Positions 1-7,893 of a DNA stretch of 41,461 nucleotides are shown here, one piece after another (positions within the stretch are counted from its first letter, which is position 1; each line of letters begins with the position of its first letter). The translations under genes and the position numbers were made by a program. Where the stretch lies: IMG/VR virus record IMGVR_UViG_3300032157_000026, positions 1-41,461 of that record. One strand, written 5' to 3'. Below the pieces are notes generated by a model. That model was given only the letters and a program-made list of their open reading frames with translations. It did not search any database and had not been told where the DNA came from. Source of the stretch: a virus.

Positions 1-127
1 CGAGGTCTTGGTATACCGTATTCCGTCCCAGGGACCGAGGCACGCGTGTGGTGAGCTACATCTTGGCACGTCTTTTGCTACGCGGGCGCGCGCATCGCGC
101 ATAAATAGCGGCGATTTGTCTGGTTAT
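1..127. repeat. Left copy of exact 127-bp terminal direct repeat
   Basis: Bases 1-127 are identical to the last 127 bases of the window (41335-41461). Both copies lie in non-coding DNA. An exact overlap of 127 is what a de Bruijn assembler run at k=127 leaves at the ends of a circular contig, so the unit genome is probably 41334 bp. A real short terminal repeat cannot be excluded from sequence alone. Confidence 0.95.
40..60 (-). repeat. Inverted copy of junction repeat
   Basis: The minus strand reads TGTAGCTCACCACACGCGTGC, which matches 19 of 21 bases of the two direct copies at 41261-41283 and 41289-41311. The same site appears again at 41374-41394 because of the terminal overlap. On the closed circle the three copies sit within about 140 bp, two direct and one inverted, as protein-binding iterons or a packaging/origin signal would. 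Confidence 0.7.
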
Positions 128-239
128 AACAGAGGCGCTCGTTATAGCTAAATAGTTGTTTACAGAAATGCGCGGTAGTACCATAATGTACCTACACCAG
201 CAGCAACCGGCTCTGGTGACCACTACAAGGAAATACGCC

Positions 240-776
240 ATGTCCCGCTCTAACCGCCACAACACCCCAGCTATGACCGAAGACCAACTGGCCGAGGTTC
301 TGGCCCTGCAAGAAGCCCATACCGAGGCGCTGGCAATGAACGAGGTTTGGGTAGCTACCCCACCAGCCGAAATCGAGGTAGAAGTTACCGAGCCGGCCAT
401 TTGGACCCCCGCGCCAAACTACGCCAAGACCGTGGAAAACGTGGAAAAGCGTGTGGCAAGCGCAAGGGCGAAAGAAGGCACCCATACCGGCAAGATTTTG
501 ACCGGCATTGGCAAGCAAGACGCTCGGGCCAATACCGCACGAGCAGCGGCTCTGGCGGCGATGCAGGAAAACCTTGGTCAGCCGTACCACGTTGTCCTGG
601 AAGCCGTTACACTGGCCGAAAAGGCATGGCACAAATCCAACGGGCGCACCCCTGGGAACTTGGCACCAGCTGGATGGTTCAAGCACTTCAACGCGGCCTG
701 GACCGACGTGGTAGCCACCACCCAACCCGAGCCAGAAACCGCGCCTGAAACCACCGGCGAAGCCGCTGAAGCCTAA
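240..776 (+). CDS. Hypothetical protein, acidic C-terminus
   Basis: 178 residues. The ATG at 240 follows an AAGGAAA ribosome site; a TTG at 156 would add 28 residues but lacks a good site. The N-terminal half is Glu/Ala rich, the middle (about 85-155) is an Ala-rich helical stretch ending in an aromatic segment with AGWFKHFNAAW, and the tail is a low-complexity Glu/Pro/Thr run. I recognise no domain. It is the first gene after the contig junction and is followed by a hairpin and a small membrane protein gene. Placed between the primase-helicase and the terminase genes, it could be a late accessory or lysis-associated gene, but nothing in it looks like an endolysin. Confidence 0.75.
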   Translation: MSRSNRHNTPAMTEDQLAEVLALQEAHTEALAMNEVWVATPPAEIEVEVTEPAIWTPAPNYAKTVENVEKRVASARAKEGTHTGKILTGIGKQDARANTARAAALAAMQENLGQPYHVVLEAVTLAEKAWHKSNGRTPGNLAPAGWFKHFNAAWTDVVATTQPEPETAPETTGEAAEA

Positions 777-783
777 TCCCCCC

Positions 784-801
784 GGCCCCCTCCGGGGGGC
801 C
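784..801 (+). terminator. GC-rich hairpin, terminator-like
   Basis: GGCCCCC and GGGGGCC pair around a TCCG loop directly after the stop codon at 776. No T-run follows, so this may be a weak terminator or an mRNA-stabilising stem. Confidence 0.4.
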
Positions 802-820
802 AACCCCCTAGGAGCTACGT

Positions 821-1003
821 ATGAACATCACAGATTGGAAGGAATGGCTGGAAATCATTGCGTATGCCCTGATTGGCCTGATCGGGAAGGCCTTCCTGAG
901 CATCGTCAGCTGGGTCTTCAGCACCGAGGGGTTCATAGTCATCCTGCTGGTGCTGATCCTCAGCGAGCTTGGAGGCATCTCTAAGCAGCTGTCCCGCCGC
1001 TAG
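821..1003 (+). CDS. Small membrane protein, holin candidate
   Basis: 60 residues, with a TAGGAG ribosome site seven bases before the ATG. Two hydrophobic stretches, about residues 13-31 and 36-51, are separated by a short polar turn, and the tail ends in KQLSRR. Two membrane segments, small size and a basic C-terminus fit a class II holin, but they also fit many small phage membrane proteins. It is flanked by hairpins on both sides and lies ahead of the late operon. No endolysin gene is adjacent, so the lysis role is only inferred. Confidence 0.7.
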   Translation: MNITDWKEWLEIIAYALIGLIGKAFLSIVSWVFSTEGFIVILLVLILSELGGISKQLSRR

Positions 1004-1021
1004 CCTTCCCCCCCTGTCTCC

Positions 1022-1042
1022 AAGCCCCGCATGTCGGGGCTT
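1022..1042 (+). terminator. Rho-independent-like terminator
   Basis: AAGCCCCG and CGGGGCTT form a perfect 8-bp stem around CATGT, followed by TTGT. It closes the two-gene unit ending at 1003 and separates it from the terminase operon. Confidence 0.7.
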
Positions 1043-1045
1043 TGT

Positions 1046-1399
1046 CATGCCTGACCCAAACCCATCAGCACCATCCAACAGAGCTCACCCTCCATCCGTC
1101 TGTGGGACGGAGAGCCGAGCGCTAGGTCACTCAGCCTGACGGACGTGGAGCCTGGAGCTCAGCTCTCCTCACCGAGCTCTCAGGTCCCCCTCCGGAGATC
1201 GCTCTTCGCTTTAGGTCCCTCCCCTCTCCGTTAAACAGGGTGCCATCACATTTTTACACCTCCCCTCCCAGGTACAAAATGTGAAATTCTAAGACCCAGT
1301 ACCGAGTTCTGAGGGGAAGCGTTAACGACCCAGTACCAAGATATCCCTTTACAATCGGTCATAACTGTGCTAGGCTTCTTCTAACTCAGGAGGTGCCCT
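1046..1399. other. Non-coding region upstream of terminase genes with repeated motifs
   Basis: No convincing ORF in about 350 bases. It contains two direct copies of GACCCAGTACC (1293-1303 and 1327-1337, 34 bp apart), two copies of a CCGAGnnCTsAGG element (1172-1184 and 1302-1314), and an 8-bp inverted repeat CACATTTT/AAAATGTG (1247-1254 and 1276-1283). A third CCGAG element lies on the other side of the contig junction (41174-41186, inverted). Regions just upstream of the small terminase gene often carry packaging (pac/cos) or late-control sites; that role here is inference. Confidence 0.6.
1348..1376 (+). promoter_or_regulatory. Sigma70-like promoter for terminase/late operon
   Basis: TTTACA, 17-base spacer, TAGGCT, with TGC immediately before the -10 box (extended -10). 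It lies 24 bases upstream of the small terminase start. The GTGCTA context resembles the promoter before the capsid gene (6755-6783). Confidence 0.5.
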
Positions 1400-1735
1400 A
1401 TGTCTAACGACTTTAACGTCGCCTTGCAGAACCAACTAAGCGAGCGCCAGCGCCGGTCCGATCAGAAGGGGGGCGTCACCCGCATCTTTTCCCGCAAGCA
1501 GATCGAGCAAGCGTTTATAGAGACTTTTGAAATGGTGGGAGGGGTCCCCCGGCTGGCCATTTGGGCGAACGAGGAGGCCAACTACGCTCAATTCTTGAGC
1601 CTTCTGATGAAATTGGCCCCGAAAGACACTGGAGCGGCCATTGCTGGACAGATCCTGGAGTACCGGAGCAACGTTCCCCAAAGTCCGTTGAACAGAGCGC
1701 CGACCACAGTTGACGAGGATGTCATAGATGTCTGA
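1400..1735 (+). CDS. Putative terminase small subunit
   Basis: 111 residues, strong AGGAGG site. The segment ETFEMVGGVPRLAIWANE (about 41-58) followed by FLSLLMKLAPKD resembles the conserved GG-x-L-xx-WA...L-x-KL-x-P region of small phage proteins that precede large terminases. The gene overlaps the large subunit by 8 bases, the usual arrangement. The small subunit would bind the packaging site and regulate the large subunit ATPase. Assignment rests on position plus this segment; no classical helix-turn-helix is obvious. Confidence 0.7.
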   Translation: MSNDFNVALQNQLSERQRRSDQKGGVTRIFSRKQIEQAFIETFEMVGGVPRLAIWANEEANYAQFLSLLMKLAPKDTGAAIAGQILEYRSNVPQSPLNRAPTTVDEDVIDV

Positions 1736-3110
1736 CCAACGGAGGAGCGAAGGGCGGAGTGTAGAGGTCGTAGAATCCAAGTACATTCCACGACCGCACG
1801 CCCTTGCCTTCCACGCGAGGCACCAACGCTTCGCGATTCTCGTCTGGCATAGACGAGCTGGGAAGACGGTAGCGTGTATAAATGACTTGATCGACAAGGC
1901 GCTGCAATGCCACCTTCCCATGCCACGATACAGTTACGTAGCTCCCTTCTACAAACAGGCTAAGGACGTGGCGTGGAACTACTTGAAACTCTACGCTGCG
2001 CCCGTCATTGAAAAGATAATGGAGTCCGAACTGAGCGTGCTCCTTAAGAACGGGGCGACGGTTAGGCTCTATGGGGCCGACAACCCCGACAGCCTGAGGG
2101 GGGTGTACAACGACGGAGTGATTCTGGACGAGTATGGGGACATGAGTCCCAGACTTTTTGGTGAGGTTATTGCGCCGACACTGGCCGACCGCAAGGGGTG
2201 GTGCGTCTTCATCGGAACGCCCAAAGGACCCAACCACTTCCACACGCTGTGGAACAAAGCTGCCAACGACGACCGGTGGTTTAAGAACATGCTCCGCTCA
2301 TCGGAAAGCGGCATACTTGAACAAGAAGAGCTGGAGATGCTGGCGACGCTGCCCGGCAGCGATGAAGACACCTTCGCTCAGGAATTTGAATGCGACTTTA
2401 GCGCCGCGGTCCGAGGTGCCTACTATGGCAAGCTCCTTAAGAAACTGGAGAGTGAAGGAAACGTTGGCGATTTCCCCTGGGACCCCGATCGACTGGTCTA
2501 TACCGCCTGGGACATCGGCTTTACGGATGACACATCAATCTGGTTTTTCCAATATGACGGGAAGACAATACGAGTTATTGACTTCTTTACGGTCAGTGGT
2601 TATTCGGTTGACGACGTTATCCAGGTCCTCTGGGAAAAGCCTTATGCCTATGGTGAGTGCTACCTTCCGCACGATGCCAAGAACAAAAGCTTCCAAACGG
2701 GCAAATCAACAATGGAGCTCATGGTCGCTGCGCAAATGAAGTGTAGGCTGGTCCCCAACCTCAGTGTTCAGGACGGCATCCAGGCCGTGCGCAAGACCTT
2801 GCCGATGATCCAGTTCAACGCGGCCAACGCTGACGTCTACGAGGTTGGCCTCAATGCTCTGCGCCTCTACCAGCGGGAGTGGGACGACAAGCGCCGCATG
2901 TTCAAAGAGAAGCCCCTCCACGATTGGTCCTCTAACCCTGCCGACGCCATGCGGATGCTGGCGCTGGCTATGAACCCCGCTGCTGCTAAGCGAGCAGCTA
3001 GGACCGGGGGCCGGGTGCCACAACCTCAGGCCGATGCCCCCACCAACGTCTATACATTAGATAAACTCTATGCCGAGCGCGCCGCCCGGAACTCCACGAG
3101 GAGAATATAA
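1728..3110 (+). CDS. terL: Terminase large subunit
   Basis: 460 residues: ATP-driven DNA packaging motor and headful/site nuclease. The Walker A-like motif HRRAGKT is at 41-47, Walker B VILDEYGD at 131-138 and the coupling motif FIGTPKG at 161-167. The RNase H-like nuclease half follows, with WDIGFTDD near 261, a second acidic strand VIDFF near 283, LPHDA near 313 and the C-terminal SNPADAMRMLAL helix. Length is normal for the family. The start overlaps the small subunit gene; the stop TAA shares its last base with the portal start. Confidence 0.95.
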   Translation: MSDQRRSEGRSVEVVESKYIPRPHALAFHARHQRFAILVWHRRAGKTVACINDLIDKALQCHLPMPRYSYVAPFYKQAKDVAWNYLKLYAAPVIEKIMESELSVLLKNGATVRLYGADNPDSLRGVYNDGVILDEYGDMSPRLFGEVIAPTLADRKGWCVFIGTPKGPNHFHTLWNKAANDDRWFKNMLRSSESGILEQEELEMLATLPGSDEDTFAQEFECDFSAAVRGAYYGKLLKKLESEGNVGDFPWDPDRLVYTAWDIGFTDDTSIWFFQYDGKTIRVIDFFTVSGYSVDDVIQVLWEKPYAYGECYLPHDAKNKSFQTGKSTMELMVAAQMKCRLVPNLSVQDGIQAVRKTLPMIQFNAANADVYEVGLNALRLYQREWDDKRRMFKEKPLHDWSSNPADAMRMLALAMNPAAAKRAARTGGRVPQPQADAPTNVYTLDKLYAERAARNSTRRI

Positions 3111-5095
3111 TGAGCGTCTGGGATAAACGTATCGCCAAGGCCGAGAAGTTCTTCCAACGAGCTCGGGAACATGGGCGCAAGGTCTACACTCGGTACAAGG
3201 ACGAGCGTGAAGATGAGGTTATTGGCCTTCAGAGGGTCAACATCTTCTACGCCAACGTCAACACGATTAAGGAAAGCCTGTTTAACTCCCTGCCCAAGCC
3301 CGACGTGTCGAGGCTTCATAAAGGTGACTACGAAGATGACACAGCCCGCGTCGCAGCTCTTATTTTGCAGAGGGCTCTCACGTACGAAGTCCATTGTGCC
3401 AAGTCTTTTGCCGGTGCGGTCAAGTACGCGATTCTGGATCGCCTTGTCCCGGGCATGGGCCAGACATGGATACGGTTCGAGCAGCCTGAGGAGATTTTTG
3501 TTGATGTGCTTTATTGGGAGGATTTCCTCTACGGTCCAGCGCGATCTTGGGAGACAGTTCCCTGGGTCGCGCGGAGGCACGAGTTTACTGCAGAGGAGTT
3601 CATTGAGCGTTACGGCAAGGCAGCCCTCTCCGACGCCTCCAAAATTAAGGATGATAACAACATTACCCCTAAAGAGATTTCGGAGAATAAATACTGCGTC
3701 TACGAAATTTGGGAAAAGAAAACACGGAAGGTCTTCCACGTAGTACTCGGTGCGGCCAAGCCGCTGAAGACTCTGGACGACCCCTACAAGCTGCCGGACT
3801 TCTGGCCATGCCCTCGGCCCCTGATGGCCAACCTTACGACCTCGGCGTTTCTTCCGGTGACTGACTATCACCTCGCCCAGGACCAGTATAACGAGCTCGA
3901 CGTGCTTTACGCTAGGATGGCGCTGATTTCCAAGGCTGTGAAGGTGGCGGGGCTGTACGACGCTGCCAGCGCTGAGATCGGCCGCATGCTGGAGGGCCAG
4001 GAAAACAAGCTCGTTCCAGTTGATAACTGGGCCATGTTTGCTGAGAGAGGCGGGGCCAAAGGCATGATCGACTGGTATCCAGTTGAGCAGGTCGTCACTG
4101 TCTTCCAGGCGCTGGCTGGGCAGTACGACATGGTGAAACAGACTCTGTACGAAGTCACTGGCATGTCGGACATCATGCGCGGGGCGTCCAATCAGTACGA
4201 AACAGCGGCGGCGCAGGAAATTAAGTCACAATTTGCCTCCGTGCGCATGAACGGCTACCAGCGCGACGTGTCCGAGTTCGTTCGAGACATTATGCGCATC
4301 ATTGCGAGCATGATGAGCGGGCTCTACAGCGATGAAAAGTTCCAGGCCATCTGTGGCAGCTTCAACGAAGCCGATCAGAAGCTTCTTGGTCCGGCTATGC
4401 AGGTCCTCCGCAGCCCACAAATGTCTCAGTACAAGGTGGACGTAGAGCCCGACAGCCTTACTCAGTCCGATTGGGCGCTCGAAAAGGGCCAGCGGATGGA
4501 ATTGACCGGGTATATCAGCCAATTCCTGTCCAGTGCCGTCCCAGCGGTGGAAAACGCCCCAGAACTCGGCCCATTGCTCTTCGCAATGATCAAATTCAGC
4601 GTGGCGGGCTTCAAGGGGGCCGCAGAAATCGAGGGAATCATCGACCAGCAGCTCGCAGCGCTCGTCGCCAAGGCTGCGAACCCAGAACCACCGAAGCCAA
4701 CGCCAGAAGAGCAGAAAATGCAGCTGGAACAGCAGAAAATGCAGGCTTCTATGCAGCTGGAACAGCAAAAGGCTCAAACTCAGTCCCAGTTGGAGATGCA
4801 GAAGGCGCAAATGGAGGCGGGCCTCCGGTCCCAGGAGTCCGCACAGCGTATGGAGCTCGAAAACCAGCAAGCTCTGGCCGATATGGCCGTGAAGCGCGAA
4901 GAGCTGAACAACCAGCGTGAAATGTTCATGATGGAAATGGCTATGAAGCGCCAAGAGCTCGAGTTTAAGCAGCAAGAAATGGGCCTGAAGCTGGAGCACC
5001 AGTTCGTGTCGGGCCAAATGAAAACCCAACAGATGAAGGAGCAAGCAGATGCCAAACCCAAGGGACCAAATGGGTCCAAGCCCGGAGATAAGTGA
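3110..5095 (+). CDS. Portal (head-to-tail connector) protein
   Basis: 661 residues, larger than a minimal portal. The ATG at 3110 overlaps the terminase stop and has GGAGAA upstream. The core (about 1-500) carries YWEDFLYGPARSWETVPW near 138-155, typical of podoviral portals, and DYHLAQDQYNELD near 252, then a portal-type helical region. The last 130 or so residues are a Gln/Met/Glu/Lys coiled coil (about 535-650) with repeated LEQQKMQ-like heptads, ending in a Gly/Pro/Lys tail. Portals form a dodecameric ring through which DNA is pumped; the long coiled coil probably forms the barrel or contacts internal virion proteins. Confidence 0.9.
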   Translation: MSVWDKRIAKAEKFFQRAREHGRKVYTRYKDEREDEVIGLQRVNIFYANVNTIKESLFNSLPKPDVSRLHKGDYEDDTARVAALILQRALTYEVHCAKSFAGAVKYAILDRLVPGMGQTWIRFEQPEEIFVDVLYWEDFLYGPARSWETVPWVARRHEFTAEEFIERYGKAALSDASKIKDDNNITPKEISENKYCVYEIWEKKTRKVFHVVLGAAKPLKTLDDPYKLPDFWPCPRPLMANLTTSAFLPVTDYHLAQDQYNELDVLYARMALISKAVKVAGLYDAASAEIGRMLEGQENKLVPVDNWAMFAERGGAKGMIDWYPVEQVVTVFQALAGQYDMVKQTLYEVTGMSDIMRGASNQYETAAAQEIKSQFASVRMNGYQRDVSEFVRDIMRIIASMMSGLYSDEKFQAICGSFNEADQKLLGPAMQVLRSPQMSQYKVDVEPDSLTQSDWALEKGQRMELTGYISQFLSSAVPAVENAPELGPLLFAMIKFSVAGFKGAAEIEGIIDQQLAALVAKAANPEPPKPTPEEQKMQLEQQKMQASMQLEQQKAQTQSQLEMQKAQMEAGLRSQESAQRMELENQQALADMAVKREELNNQREMFMMEMAMKRQELEFKQQEMGLKLEHQFVSGQMKTQQMKEQADAKPKGPNGSKPGDK

Positions 5096-5099
5096 TAAG

Positions 5100-5228
5100 A
5101 TGAAGGAGTTTCTGGCCTCCATACCAGTTGTAACTCCTGCAGAAATCCTGCGTCGTCAAACTGAGAAGTTCTACGAGGATGTTCGAAATGGCAACCCAGA
5201 CCCCAGCAAAACCAGCGACCAAAAGTGA
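5100..5228 (+). CDS. Small hypothetical protein
   Basis: 42 residues. It begins MKEFLASIPVVTPAEILRR and is polar throughout the rest. It starts four bases after the portal stop and has protein-like composition, with GGAG about 12 bases upstream. Function unknown; small genes between portal and scaffold are common in podoviruses. Confidence 0.55.
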   Translation: MKEFLASIPVVTPAEILRRQTEKFYEDVRNGNPDPSKTSDQK

Positions 5229-5298
5229 AGAGCCTCCAGCAAAGCCCGTCCCACCGCCCGTCTACGAACCAGATTCGGCGTCAGGGCGCAAGGAGTAA
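5188..5298 (+). CDS. Small proline/lysine-rich protein
   Basis: 36 residues, overlapping the previous small ORF by 41 bases in another frame. It opens MATQTPAKPATKSEEPPAKP and is disordered. GAGG lies about 10 bases before the ATG, and the AAGGAG ribosome site of the next gene lies inside its last codons, suggesting coupled translation. Either this ORF or the preceding one might be spurious. Confidence 0.45.
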   Translation: MATQTPAKPATKSEEPPAKPVPPPVYEPDSASGRKE

Positions 5299-5301
5299 AT
5301 C

Positions 5302-5712
5302 ATGCCGATCTACGAGGCTTTGTGCGACGGATGCGATAGCATTGTCACGTATCATCGCACCGTAGCTGACCGCAATGAGACTCCTGTATGCCCCCGCTGC
5401 GGGGGTGAGACTCACAAGGCCATCTTCACTGCCCCCAAGAGCTATATTACGGGCAAGTTTGAGGCCTTCAAGTCCGTGGTGGATGGATCTATTATTGACT
5501 CGCAGCGGGCCATGCGTGAGCATAATAAAAGAAACGACGTAGTCTGCTTAGCTGATGGGTACGACGAGGAAACGATTCTAGCTGGCAACCTCGGCAAGCC
5601 CCTCCCTAAAAGCGTGGCAGAAATCAGGAAGGACATAGCTGATGATATTCAGCAGTCCATTCACGAGGTGCAGAACGGCTACAAGCCGATCATAGGTGAA
5701 TCAGATGAGTGA
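5302..5712 (+). CDS. FmdB-like zinc ribbon protein
   Basis: 136 residues, AAGGAG site. The N-terminus MPIYEALCDGCDS with C8-C11 and C30-C33 is the FmdB/CxxC_CxxC_SSSS-type zinc ribbon, found in bacterial putative regulators and in many phage head operons. The remaining 100 residues are mostly helical and unrecognised. Its stop overlaps the scaffold start, so it belongs to the head assembly operon. Its role is unknown; protein binding during head assembly is a guess from position. Confidence 0.8.
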   Translation: MPIYEALCDGCDSIVTYHRTVADRNETPVCPRCGGETHKAIFTAPKSYITGKFEAFKSVVDGSIIDSQRAMREHNKRNDVVCLADGYDEETILAGNLGKPLPKSVAEIRKDIADDIQQSIHEVQNGYKPIIGESDE

Positions 5713-6754
5713 CGAAAAAGAAACCAGCCTCGAAGACGACATCAGAGCAGCGATGGGCGAGGTTGAGACAGGTGCCGATAAAGAGGAAGAAGTCTCCACG
5801 GAGCGTGAACGCGATGACAAAGGTAAGTTCGTTGCTAAGGAGGGAGAAACTGAAGTCGAGGCGGCTGCCCGCCTTGAGCCGGGCGACAAGAAGGACGAGA
5901 CTCCTCCGAAAGGCGAGGAAACCCCGCCTGCCGAAGGCGAACAACACCTTCTGAACGAGGACAAAGCTCCTCGCGGCTGGGCACCAGCTATCAGGGAGAA
6001 GTGGGGCACCATCCCTGAGGATATCCGTAAGGAGATCATCCGCCGTGAAGAAGCGTCTGCCGTCGGTGTACGTCAGCTACAGGAGAACTACGCTCCTATG
6101 GAGCAGTTTGTCGGTAGCATCGCCCCGTTCATTCAAGAGGCTCGGCAGAATGGCGTGGCCCCTGACCAATACATCGGAAGCGTCCTTGCTTCTGAGCGTA
6201 TACTGCGCAAGGCTGACCTCCCAACAAAGTTTCAGGAAATACTGCGCATTGCAGATCAATACGGTGTACCACTTAGGGACATCATTAACGCGTCTGTAGG
6301 CTCAGAAGTGCTGACTAAGGCTCCACAGACGCAGGGTCAGCAGTACGTCCCTCCCCAAGTGGCGCAGGAGCTTGCTGAGGCTCGCCAATGGCGTGAGCAG
6401 TTCGAAGATCGGCAGGTTAAGAACGAGCTGGCGGCATTCTCGCAGGGCAAGGAGTTCTACGAGGACGTGCGTGCGCAGATGGCGGTGCTGGTGGAGTCAG
6501 GCTCCGTGAAGTCGCTTGATGAGGCCTACGACGCCGCCTGCTGGGCCACTCCCGCGGTCCGTACCGTGCTCCTCCAACGCCAAGGCAAGGAGCAAGAGAA
6601 GACTGATCTTCAGAAGCGGCAGGAGGCCGCTGCCGGTGCTAGCGTCAAGCCTAAAGGAGAGGTTGAGGTTAAGGTCGATGACGATGAGGATGATGATGAC
6701 CTCGGGGCAACGGTGCGCAGAGAGTTTAACCGTGCAAATTCTGGAAGAGTATAG
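5705..6754 (+). CDS. Scaffolding protein (putative)
   Basis: 349 residues from ATG 5705, which has AGGTGA eight bases upstream; a GTG at 5696 is possible. The first 90 residues are highly charged (Asp/Glu/Lys), the middle is helical with repeated ER/QA segments, and the C-terminus has a run of acidic residues near 330-340 followed by a basic tail. Charged, helical, low-complexity proteins immediately before the major capsid gene are usually internal scaffolds that are lost from the mature head. Identified by composition and position only. Confidence 0.75.
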   Translation: MSDEKETSLEDDIRAAMGEVETGADKEEEVSTERERDDKGKFVAKEGETEVEAAARLEPGDKKDETPPKGEETPPAEGEQHLLNEDKAPRGWAPAIREKWGTIPEDIRKEIIRREEASAVGVRQLQENYAPMEQFVGSIAPFIQEARQNGVAPDQYIGSVLASERILRKADLPTKFQEILRIADQYGVPLRDIINASVGSEVLTKAPQTQGQQYVPPQVAQELAEARQWREQFEDRQVKNELAAFSQGKEFYEDVRAQMAVLVESGSVKSLDEAYDAACWATPAVRTVLLQRQGKEQEKTDLQKRQEAAAGASVKPKGEVEVKVDDDEDDDDLGATVRREFNRANSGRV

Positions 6755-6783
6755 TTGCGCAGGGGCGGAAACGGTGCTATAGT
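6755..6783 (+). promoter_or_regulatory. Extended -10 promoter for major capsid gene
   Basis: TTGCGC, 17-base spacer, TATAGT, with GGTGC directly before the -10 box. It begins immediately after the scaffold stop codon and lies about 100 bases upstream of the capsid start, so the capsid gene would have its own strong host-type promoter. Confidence 0.65.
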
Positions 6784-6832
6784 ATTCAGTAGCCGCTCGA
6801 TGTTCCGAAGCTAACCCTTACGGCACGGAGCT

Positions 6833-6878
6833 TACCTCCAAAGTAGAGATGGCGAAAATCCCCTTTACTTTGGAGGTA
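6833..6878 (+). promoter_or_regulatory. 13-bp stem sequestering the capsid gene ribosome site
   Basis: TACCTCCAAAGTA (6833-6845) pairs perfectly with TACTTTGGAGGTA (6866-6878) across a 20-base loop. The right arm contains the GGAGGT ribosome site of the major capsid gene, whose ATG is at 6886. Possibilities are translational control, an RNase III-type processing site, or a 5' stabilising stem in the transcript from the 6755 promoter. Confidence 0.7.
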
Positions 6879-6885
6879 CAGCATC

Positions 6886-7851
6886 ATGGCATTTGCCAAC
6901 GCTAACGTCTCCGACATCATGGCTACCACGATCGAAAAGCGTAGCCGGAAAGTCGCCGATAACGTCACCAAGAACAACGCGATGCTGATGAAGTTCCAGC
7001 AACGCGGACGCTCACGCCCATTCAGCGGCGGTCGCTTGATTTACGAAGAACTGAGCTTCGCCGAAAACGGTAACGCCGGGTTCTACAGCGGGTATGACCT
7101 CCTGCCTGTAGCAGCCCAGGACGTCATCTCGGCTGCGCAGTACGACATCAAGCAAGCAGCGTGCCCCGTCACCATCAGCGGCCTGGAAATGCTCCAGAAC
7201 GCTGGCCCAGAGCAAATGATCGACCTGCTCACCTCGCGCATCGACGTAGCTGAATCCACCATGCAGAATTTGATCTGCGGTGGCCTCTACTCCAACGGTA
7301 CTGCCTTCGGCGGCAAGCAGATCGTCGGCCTGGACGCAGCAGTTCCACTCGACCCAACCACAGGCGTCTACGGCGGTATTGACCGTGGCACCTGGGCCTT
7401 CTGGCGCAGTAAGATTCGCAACGTAGCGACCACTACCACTCTGCTTGTCGACATGAACGCACTGTGGGCGTCTCTGCAACGCGGCGCTGACCGTCCAGAT
7501 ATCATCCTCGCTGACAACGTCGTGTGGCAAGCATACGTCGCTGCTCTGCAGGCGCAACAACGCTTCACCAACGCGGATGTCGGCAACCTCGGCTTCCCAA
7601 CCCTGAAGTACATGGACTGCGACTTCGTACTTGACGGTGGTATCGGCGGTTTCTGCCCAGCAGGTACAGCTTTCATGCTGAACACCAAGTATCTGCACTA
7701 TCGCCCCCACAGCGCACGGAACTTCGTGTCGCTTTCGCCAAACAAACGCTACGCGATCAACCAGGATGCTGAAGTCCAAATCCTGGCTTGGGCGGGCAAC
7801 CTCACTGTCAGCGGCAGCCAGTTCCAGGGCCGTCTTGACGTAAACCCATAA
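6886..7851 (+). CDS. Major capsid protein
   Basis: 321 residues. The N-terminal helix with IEKRSRKVADNVTKNNAML, then GGRLIYEELSFAEN (about 46-59) and the P-domain-like helices with LTSRIDVAESTM fit the HK97-like capsid proteins of podoviruses. It directly follows a scaffold-like gene, has its own promoter and a strong, hairpin-embedded ribosome site, all expected of the most abundant virion protein. The C-terminus (AWAGNLTVSGSQFQGRLDV) is the usual conserved end. Confident from order and sequence character, without a database match. Confidence 0.85.
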   Translation: MAFANANVSDIMATTIEKRSRKVADNVTKNNAMLMKFQQRGRSRPFSGGRLIYEELSFAENGNAGFYSGYDLLPVAAQDVISAAQYDIKQAACPVTISGLEMLQNAGPEQMIDLLTSRIDVAESTMQNLICGGLYSNGTAFGGKQIVGLDAAVPLDPTTGVYGGIDRGTWAFWRSKIRNVATTTTLLVDMNALWASLQRGADRPDIILADNVVWQAYVAALQAQQRFTNADVGNLGFPTLKYMDCDFVLDGGIGGFCPAGTAFMLNTKYLHYRPHSARNFVSLSPNKRYAINQDAEVQILAWAGNLTVSGSQFQGRLDVNP

Positions 7852-7859
7852 TCGGTTAA

Positions 7860-7878
7860 TGGGCCAAGGACTGGCCCA
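7860..7878 (+). terminator. Intercistronic hairpin after capsid gene
   Basis: TGGGCCA and TGGCCCA form a 7-bp stem around AGGAC. No T-run follows; it may protect the capsid mRNA 3' end or reduce read-through. Confidence 0.35.
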
Positions 7879-7893
7879 CCAAAGGAGGCCATC

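Noticed and set aside
124-150. Promoter at GGTTATAACAGAGG...TTATAGC near the left end
   Set aside because: It shares GGTTATAA with the 32745 and 36798 promoters but the spacing to the -10-like box is wrong and no -35 is visible.
192-803. Gly-rich 203-residue minus-strand frame
   Set aside because: Antisense shadow of the 240-776 gene, without a ribosome site.
4226-5122. 298-residue Leu/His-rich minus-strand frame opposite the portal
   Set aside because: Leu/His runs are the complement of the Gln/Lys/Glu coiled coil of the portal; not a membrane protein gene.
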